Origin: Methanothermococcus okinawensis
GTDB taxonomy: Archaea; AGJL01; Methanococci; Methanococcales; Methanococcaceae
Reading direction: 5' to 3'
Assembly (NCBI GenBank): GCA_015662355.1
Contig: DQUI01000061.1
Span: 1 to 34,958 of the forward strand
Length of the DNA stretch: 34,958 nucleotides
Below the pieces are notes generated by a model. It ran no database searches and was not told where the DNA came from. It saw nothing but the letters and a program-made list of their open reading frames with translations. Numbering within the stretch: position 1 is the first letter of the stretch; the number at the start of each line of letters is the position of its first letter. Shown piece after piece: positions 29,020 to 34,958 of this stretch. A program made the position numbers and the translations under genes.

Positions 29020-31323
29020 TTAATCCCTGCTGAATCTCCCATCTCTAATAGTCTCTAGGATGATCCTCTGCTCAGTTCTTGCCACAGTCTTCCTTATAGT
29101 ATCTATGGCGTCTATGTTTGCAGAGATACTGTCGATACCCCATCTAACAAGCTTCTCCACCATAGAGGGTCTACTTCCAGCCTGGCCACATATGGAGGTT
29201 TTTACACCGTGTTTTTTACACGTCTTTATAACGTACTCTATCAACTTTAAAACTGCAGGGTGATTCTCCCTGTAGTACTTTGCAACAAGTTCGTTGTTCC
29301 TGTCTATAGCTATGGTGTACTGGGTTAGATCGTTTGTACCTAGGGAGACGAAGTCGATCCCCTCCTTAATAATGTCCTCTATGATAAGGGCAGCTGCTGG
29401 GGTCTCTACCATCACACCAAATTCCACATCCTTCCCTAACTCTAAACCTATCTCCCTAGCCAACTCCTTTACCTTTCTAACCTCTGATGCATTTGTAACA
29501 AGAGGTATCATCAACCTTATGTTCTTATACCCCTCACTTCTTAGCTTCTTTATTGCAAGTAGTTCACATTTCAATATATCCTTCTCATCTAAACTCCTCC
29601 TAATACCTCTCCAACCTAACATAGGGTTCTGCTCCACAGGTTCATCCTCTCCCCCTTCCAATCCCCTGAACTCATCTGTTGGTGCGTCCAAGGTTCTATA
29701 GGTTACAGGTCTTGGATAGAAGGCATCTGCCACTTTTCTAATACCCTCTGCAAAGACCTCTACAAGGGCATCCTCTCCCTTCTCCCTAAGTATCTTAATG
29801 GGATGAACCCCTGTCTCCAGTATCATATGCTCTGCCCTTAGAAGGCCCACTCCATCTGCACCAGTGGCGGCAGCTCTCTCTGCAACCTCAGGCATGGAAA
29901 CATTTACCATGATCTCCGTGGCAGTTATAATTACTGGCGCCCCTGTGCTTATCTCCCTCTTTTCCTCTTTCTTTTTATCACCTCTCTTTATCTCCCCCCT
30001 GTACACTATCCCCTTCTCCCCATCTACAGTAACTAGCATGTTGTCCTTTAATACCTCAGTAGCCCTCTGGGTACCTACAACACAGGGGGTACCTAACTCC
30101 CTGGAGATAATAGCTGCGTGACAGGTTAAACCCCCATCATCTGTAACGATGGCACTGGCCTTCTTCATGGCAGGTACCATATCTGGAGTGGTCATCTTAG
30201 TTACTAAGACGTCCCCCTCCTCTATTTTGTCTATTTCCTTAATATCCCTAATTATCTTCACCTTACCAGAGGCTAAACCTGGAGATGCCCCAATACCCTT
30301 TAACAGAATCTCCCCTGATTCCTGGGATTTCTCCAAGGTTTTCCCACTGTTGCTGTTCTCCTTCAAAGTAGTTATAGGTCTCCCCTGGAGCATGTATATG
30401 TTACCCCTCTCTATGGCCCACTCAATATCCATAGGCCTTCCATAGTGTTTCTCGATAGATAACCCTATCTCTCCAAGTTTTCTAAGTTCCTCCTCAGATA
30501 GCACTCTCTTCTCCTTTAGATCCTCAGGGGTCTCCACCTTTTTCGTCTCTCCCTTTTCATCCCTTATAAACATTATATCTTTCCGAGCTATGGAGATACT
30601 CTTTGGAGTTAGAGTCTTCTTATCTATGATGTAAGTATCTGGAGTTACAGCTCCACTTACCACCCCCTCCCCAAGTCCCCAGGCACCCTCTACTACCATC
30701 TCCTCATAGTTGTGATTTATAGGGTTAACAGTAAATAGAACACCAGCTTTCTCAGAGTTTATCATCTTCTGTACTACTACAGCTAACGCCACATCTAGGT
30801 GGTCAAACCCTTTCTGTTCCCTGTAGAATATAGCCCTAGGAGTAAAAAGAGAGGCAAAACACTTTTGAACAGCCTTAACAACGTTTTCAGCCCCTTTAAC
30901 ATTTAAATAAGTCTCCTGCTGCCCGGCAAAACTTGCATCAGGTAGATCCTCTGCAGTGGCAGAACTTCTAACTGCAACAAATGCATCCTCCCCATTACTC
31001 TCCTCACAGAGTCTGTTGTAACTCTCGATAATACTTATCTCCAAGTCCTTGGGCATCTTGGCATTTAGTATCAATCTCCTTATCTCCTCTGACTTCCTAT
31101 TTAGCTCCTCAGGGTTGTTCACATCTATATCCTTTAGAATCTCCCTTATCTTCTTATCAAGTTTGTTCTCCCTTATAAAGTACCTATATGCATCTGCAGT
31201 AACTACAAATGCAGGGGGTACTGGAAAACCTGCATTCCACATCTCCCCAAGGGAAGCTCCTTTTCCACCTACAACGTCCACGTCCCTGTTAGATATCTCA
31301 TCTAGCCAGGCTATTAATTTCAT
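29020..31323 (-). CDS. ppsA: Phosphoenolpyruvate synthase
   Basis: [50 protein letters not shown] (phospho-His), GQAGSRP C-terminus. Confidence 0.97.
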   Translation of the reverse strand: MKLIAWLDEISNRDVDVVGGKGASLGEMWNAGFPVPPAFVVTADAYRYFIRENKLDKKIREILKDIDVNNPEELNRKSEEIRRLILNAKMPKDLEISIIESYNRLCEESNGEDAFVAVRSSATAEDLPDASFAGQQETYLNVKGAENVVKAVQKCFASLFTPRAIFYREQKGFDHLDVALAVVVQKMINSEKAGVLFTVNPINHNYEEMVVEGAWGLGEGVVSGAVTPDTYIIDKKTLTPKSISIARKDIMFIRDEKGETKKVETPEDLKEKRVLSEEELRKLGEIGLSIEKHYGRPMDIEWAIERGNIYMLQGRPITTLKENSNSGKTLEKSQESGEILLKGIGASPGLASGKVKIIRDIKEIDKIEEGDVLVTKMTTPDMVPAMKKASAIVTDDGGLTCHAAIISRELGTPCVVGTQRATEVLKDNMLVTVDGEKGIVYRGEIKRGDKKKEEKREISTGAPVIITATEIMVNVSMPEVAERAAATGADGVGLLRAEHMILETGVHPIKILREKGEDALVEVFAEGIRKVADAFYPRPVTYRTLDAPTDEFRGLEGGEDEPVEQNPMLGWRGIRRSLDEKDILKCELLAIKKLRSEGYKNIRLMIPLVTNASEVRKVKELAREIGLELGKDVEFGVMVETPAAALIIEDIIKEGIDFVSLGTNDLTQYTIAIDRNNELVAKYYRENHPAVLKLIEYVIKTCKKHGVKTSICGQAGSRPSMVEKLVRWGIDSISANIDAIDTIRKTVARTEQRIILETIRDGRFSRD

Positions 31324-31370
31324 GGTGCTCCTCCTAACTTCCTTTTAAAACCTTATTGAGTGGATAAATG

Positions 31371-31384
31371 ATATTTATAATTTT
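31371..31384 (-). promoter_or_regulatory. BRE/TATA promoter of ppsA
   Basis: Reverse complement GAAAAATTATAAATAT about 50 bp upstream of ppsA start. Confidence 0.6.
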
Positions 31385-31448
31385 TCTGACATTATAACAA
31401 TTACTGTTGTTCACATTTTGTAGACTAAATTTGACATTAATAGAAACA

Positions 31449-31460
31449 TTTATATAAAAA
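31449..31460 (+). promoter_or_regulatory. TATA box of pstB-phoU
   Basis: TTTATATAAAAA about 70-85 bp upstream of pstB start options. Confidence 0.6.
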
Positions 31461-31516
31461 TAGGATCTCAGAGATGATTTAGGGAACCCTTTACAACAGA
31501 TCTCTTCGGTGATGGA

Positions 31517-32278
31517 ATGGGGGAGAAGGTTAAGATGGAAAGTAAAAATCTGAACCTCTACTACGGCGATTATCACGCCCTTAAAAATATAACCATGCCT
31601 ATATACGAGAACAAGATAACTGCTATTATAGGTCCCAGTGGGTGTGGTAAAAGTTCCTTTATAAGATGTTTAAACAGGTTAATTGATCTTGTGCCTAATG
31701 CAAGAATTGAGGGGAAAGTACTCCTAGATGGAAAGAACATATACGACGAGGATGTAGATGTAGTAGAGGTGAGGAAGAGGGTGGGAATGGTCTTTCAGAA
31801 GCCAAACCCCTTTCCCATGAGCATCTACGACAACGTAGCCTTTGGGCCAAGGATACATGGAATAAAGGATAAGAAGACCTTGGACGAGATTGTAGAGTGG
31901 GCTCTAAAGAAGGCTGCACTATGGGATGAGGTTAAGGACAACTTAAAAAAATCTGCATTTGAACTATCTGGGGGGCAGCAGCAGAGACTCTGTATAGCCC
32001 GTGCCATAGCAGTTAAACCTGAGGTTTTACTGTTAGACGAACCTACATCTGCACTTGATCCTATCTCTACCCAGAAGATAGAGGATCTCATGGTTGAGTT
32101 GAAGAGGGATTACACTGTTGTAGTTGTTACCCACAACATGCAGCAGGCAAGTAGGGTCTCTGATTACACTGCATTCTTCTTAATGGGTGAGCTTATAGAG
32201 TTTGACAGAACTGAGAAGATATTCCTCAATCCTTCAAGAAAGGAGACTGAAGATTATATCTCTGGTAGATTTGGATAA
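31517..32278 (+). CDS. pstB: Phosphate ABC transporter ATP-binding protein
   Basis: [18 protein letters not shown] Walker [18 protein letters not shown] signature, [11 protein letters not shown]. True start may be the ATG at 31535, after GGGGGAGAAGG. Confidence 0.95.
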   Translation: MGEKVKMESKNLNLYYGDYHALKNITMPIYENKITAIIGPSGCGKSSFIRCLNRLIDLVPNARIEGKVLLDGKNIYDEDVDVVEVRKRVGMVFQKPNPFPMSIYDNVAFGPRIHGIKDKKTLDEIVEWALKKAALWDEVKDNLKKSAFELSGGQQQRLCIARAIAVKPEVLLLDEPTSALDPISTQKIEDLMVELKRDYTVVVVTHNMQQASRVSDYTAFFLMGELIEFDRTEKIFLNPSRKETEDYISGRFG

Positions 32279-32294
32279 GATATTGGTGATACCT

Positions 32295-33005
32295 ATGACA
32301 AAAGAGGTATTCTACTCTAAGTTAAAAGAGGTAGAAGACGAGGTCATTGAAATGGGTAATCTCTGTATAACTGCACTCCATGCTGCTACAGAGGCCTTTC
32401 TAAACTGTGATAAGGAACTGGCAGAGAAGGTAATAAAGGGGGACGACGTTATAGATATTAGGGAGATGGAGATCGAGGACAGGTGTATAAAACTTATAGC
32501 TCTATATCAGCCTGTGGCTTCAGATCTAAGGACTATACTAACTATTATTAAGATCATATCTAAGTTGGAAAAGATAGGAGATTGTGCCTGTAAGATTGCA
32601 AAGATTACACTGAGATCCAAGTTGAAGATTAGAAGGGAGAACGAGATTATAAAAACTATGGTGGAGTGCCTTGAAAAGATGTTGAAGGATGCACTCCGAG
32701 CCTTTAAAAACAGGGATGAGAAGTTAGCCAGGGACGTGTACGCCAGGGATAAAAAGATAAATAAACTCTACGAGCAACTCTACAGGGAGATGATAAGTTA
32801 TATCCTGGAGGATCCAAGAAATATTACCATGGCTACAGAGACTATATTCATGGCCAAGTACCTAGAGAGATGTGGAGATATAATAGCTTCCATCGGGGAT
32901 AGGGTAGTTTATATGATTACAGGGGAGAGGATAAAGGAGGAGGAGTTTGAACAGAAATATAAGGTTAAGGAGATAAAATACATCAAATTGGAGAAGGAGT
33001 ATTAA
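32295..33005 (+). CDS. phoU: Phosphate-specific transport regulatory protein PhoU
   Basis: Two PhoU repeats (EVIEMGNLCITALHAATEAF; CLEKMLKDALRAFKNRD). ATG at 32295 after GGTGAT is preferred over the tracked 32202, which overlaps pstB. Confidence 0.92.
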   Translation: MTKEVFYSKLKEVEDEVIEMGNLCITALHAATEAFLNCDKELAEKVIKGDDVIDIREMEIEDRCIKLIALYQPVASDLRTILTIIKIISKLEKIGDCACKIAKITLRSKLKIRRENEIIKTMVECLEKMLKDALRAFKNRDEKLARDVYARDKKINKLYEQLYREMISYILEDPRNITMATETIFMAKYLERCGDIIASIGDRVVYMITGERIKEEEFEQKYKVKEIKYIKLEKEY

Positions 33006-33006
33006 C

Positions 33007-33020
33007 TTTTTTATTTTTTT
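33007..33020 (+). terminator. T-tract terminator after phoU
   Basis: Two poly-T runs (CTTTTTTATTTTTTT) immediately after the phoU stop. Confidence 0.5.
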
Positions 33021-33056
33021 AAAGAGTAACTGTTAAATAATAACTGTTTTAAATTT

Positions 33057-33065
33057 TTTAAATAT
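33057..33065 (+). promoter_or_regulatory. TATA-like box of the terminal surface-protein gene
   Basis: TTTAAATAT, 35-43 bp upstream of the ATG at 33100. Confidence 0.45.
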
Positions 33066-33099
33066 CCTACTTTTTTAATTCTATTAACAGGGGATAGAT

Positions 33100-34958
33100 A
33101 TGCTAGGACTATCTAAGTTGAAATCAAATAAAGGGTATATATTTACTATGGAGGCTGTTATAGTAGTTACTATTGCACTTCTCCTCTTCTATTTTGCATA
33201 CTTTGCCATTACTCACAACGTCTTAACATTCCACGAGACAAAAAGAAATATTGAAGCCTTTGAAAAGAGTAATTTAAGGGCGGACAAGATATTTAAAGAC
33301 CATGAGTTTCCATCAAATTCCTACGTCCCAGATTATATGAGATTTGTAGATAGGGTAAGGGAGAGTTATTACACCTCAAGGGATACTATCCCAGGTACCT
33401 TTGATCCGTATTCAGTTAGAGGTACAGAGTACGAGGGTAACATTAGTTATGAGGGTACCTGGGAGTATATAATAACAATTTACAATCCAAACAACTACGA
33501 TCTAAAGGATTTTCAGGTGTTAGTTACTCTGACCCCCTCTAACTTTAACTTCGATTTCTCCCCAGATGGAAAGGGTATAAGTTTCTGGGAGGGAAATAGG
33601 AAAATCCCCTACTGGATCGAGATCTGGGAGTACAACAGAATAGGTAGAGTATGGATAAGGGTAGGTAGGATAAAAGCTAATAGCTATACTGTTGTATATC
33701 TAAGGAAAGGCCAGGGAGGAGGATCTAATGCTGGAGGGAACGGTGAAGAGGTATTTATATTCTTTGAAGATTTTGAGAGAGAATCGAATAAATGGAAAAT
33801 TTTAAAGGGAGAGTGGGTAATTGTAGAAGATAATGAATTACCCTTTTACAACGGAGGTAGGAGGAAAAATCATGTGGCATATTTAGATTCCTACGGGAAT
33901 AAGGAGAAGGATAAATATAGAAGTATGATATCTAGTGAACCATTAAGGGTCTCTGACGGGGACATATATATCCTAGAGGCTGTCGTTAAGGGGCATACTG
34001 GGGCAGTTGGAGGGAGTGCAGATAGCCCTGATACCATGGTAGGGTTTTACGCCACTCCTAATGTGGATCCATATGTAGATCCAGATTATTATTCTACCAA
34101 TTATGAATTTTACAACTCATTTACAGGATATCGTCAAATTTTTGCCATATGTCGTAATTATGTGGAAAAAGCCATATATCTTTCAAACATCTTTACCTAC
34201 GATAACGTATGGTACCATGAGAAGTTTATACTTGAACATAGTAATGATCCAAAAGATAGAATATGTAACGCCTCCATTTGGAAATTCTTCAATGGATACT
34301 ACGGAGATCCAAATCCCAACGACAACAGATATTCCATGGTTAAAACACGGTGTAGTGTTACTAAGAGTCCTTCACAACAGAGATACATACTTCTAGGAAC
34401 TGGAGAGGGAACTCACAGTGAGGTGTACTGGTTTGATAACGTTAGAGTGAGAAAATACGCTCCAAGAATTCATGTAACAGTAGAGGAGAATATATGGAAG
34501 TCAGTAAAGAATATTACCCGTACATCCCCATATTACTTCGAAAATATTCCCCATGTAGAATCCAATGTTAACGTAATAACTGTAATCTATCCAAAATACA
34601 ACTTCAGTAATATCTATGTTAAAACAGAGAATCGATTAGTACCTGTAAAAATGTGGAGATATCCTAATGAAATGGAAATACGTGAGGATATATCCATGGG
34701 AGAAATCCTATATTTTGGTACTAGGAGGCCCTCGAATTTGGAATACATTAGAGTCTCTGCCAGAGAACCGGTAAGTGCAGTAATCTCTGTCAATGGAATC
34801 CCATTTAAAATGAAAATAGATAGTACCCCTAGGATAAGTGATTTTGGAAAGGTAATAAATGTCCACAGTTGGGATATTAATCAACCTAACGAGATTAAGA
34901 TACTAGAGATATCTAAAGATGTACCTATAACACTAGATATTAAGTACTCTGACCCCTC
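33100..34958 (+). CDS. Pilin-like/secreted surface protein with DUF2341-type domain (partial, runs off window)
   Basis: Open for 619 codons with no stop: MLGLSKLKSNKGYIFTMEAVIVVTIALLLFYFAYF..., then GKGISFWEGNRKIPYWIEIWEYNRIGRVWIRVGRIKANSYTVVYLRKG (DUF2341-like) and a beta-rich region. RBS-like AGGGG upstream. Missing from ORF track. Confidence 0.88.
   Translation, partial: MLGLSKLKSNKGYIFTMEAVIVVTIALLLFYFAYFAITHNVLTFHETKRNIEAFEKSNLRADKIFKDHEFPSNSYVPDYMRFVDRVRESYYTSRDTIPGTFDPYSVRGTEYEGNISYEGTWEYIITIYNPNNYDLKDFQVLVTLTPSNFNFDFSPDGKGISFWEGNRKIPYWIEIWEYNRIGRVWIRVGRIKANSYTVVYLRKGQGGGSNAGGNGEEVFIFFEDFERESNKWKILKGEWVIVEDNELPFYNGGRRKNHVAYLDSYGNKEKDKYRSMISSEPLRVSDGDIYILEAVVKGHTGAVGGSADSPDTMVGFYATPNVDPYVDPDYYSTNYEFYNSFTGYRQIFAICRNYVEKAIYLSNIFTYDNVWYHEKFILEHSNDPKDRICNASIWKFFNGYYGDPNPNDNRYSMVKTRCSVTKSPSQQRYILLGTGEGTHSEVYWFDNVRVRKYAPRIHVTVEENIWKSVKNITRTSPYYFENIPHVESNVNVITVIYPKYNFSNIYVKTENRLVPVKMWRYPNEMEIREDISMGEILYFGTRRPSNLEYIRVSAREPVSAVISVNGIPFKMKIDSTPRISDFGKVINVHSWDINQPNEIKILEISKDVPITLDIKYSDP

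Noticed and set aside
31334-31576. Minus-strand 80-aa ORF in the ppsA/pstB intergenic region
   Set aside because: Covers the divergent promoters and overlaps pstB; no RBS or recognisable product.
32202-32294. Upstream extension of phoU
   Set aside because: Overlaps pstB; the ATG at 32295 with GGTGAT RBS fits the PhoU N-terminus.
34103-34396. Plus-strand 97-aa ORF
   Set aside because: Lies inside the longer open frame starting at 33100 and in a different frame.
1-34958. tRNA, rRNA, CRISPR or transposon content
   Set aside because: Intergenic gaps are short and I saw no cloverleaf candidates, repeat arrays, transposases or terminal inverted repeats; not exhaustively tested without tools.

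Overview
The window looks like a compact, gene-dense chromosomal segment from a hyperthermophilic methanogen of the order Methanococcales. That assignment is inferred from reverse gyrase, an archaeal histone, SepCysS, a triplicated A-type ATPase proteolipid and an HcgA-type radical SAM protein. It is mostly housekeeping and metabolic content: a nine-gene A-type ATP synthase operon (atpH-I-K-E-C-F-A-B-D, minus strand) opens an unbroken run of about 20 minus-strand genes with gaps of 40 bp or less, ending at reverse gyrase. A plus-strand ribosomal/translation cluster follows (rpsB, HVO_0476-like zinc finger, rps3ae, SepCysS, aroE), then conserved archaeal families (MnmC-like methyltransferase, DUF555, DUF357), ppsA, and a pstB-phoU pair. 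Two real coding regions are missing from the supplied ORF track because they run off the window: a lipoprotein N-terminus at 1..120 (-) and a large pilin-like/DUF2341 surface protein at 33100..34958 (+). I saw no CRISPR array, transposon, rRNA or tRNA. I did not find a convincing new multi-gene system. The best leads are a possible SD-sequestering leader with a 16-nt direct repeat upstream of rpsB, an uncharacterised protein translationally coupled to HcgA, an Fe-S-like PP-loop enzyme next to truD, a sequon-rich secreted orphan, and the truncated surface protein.
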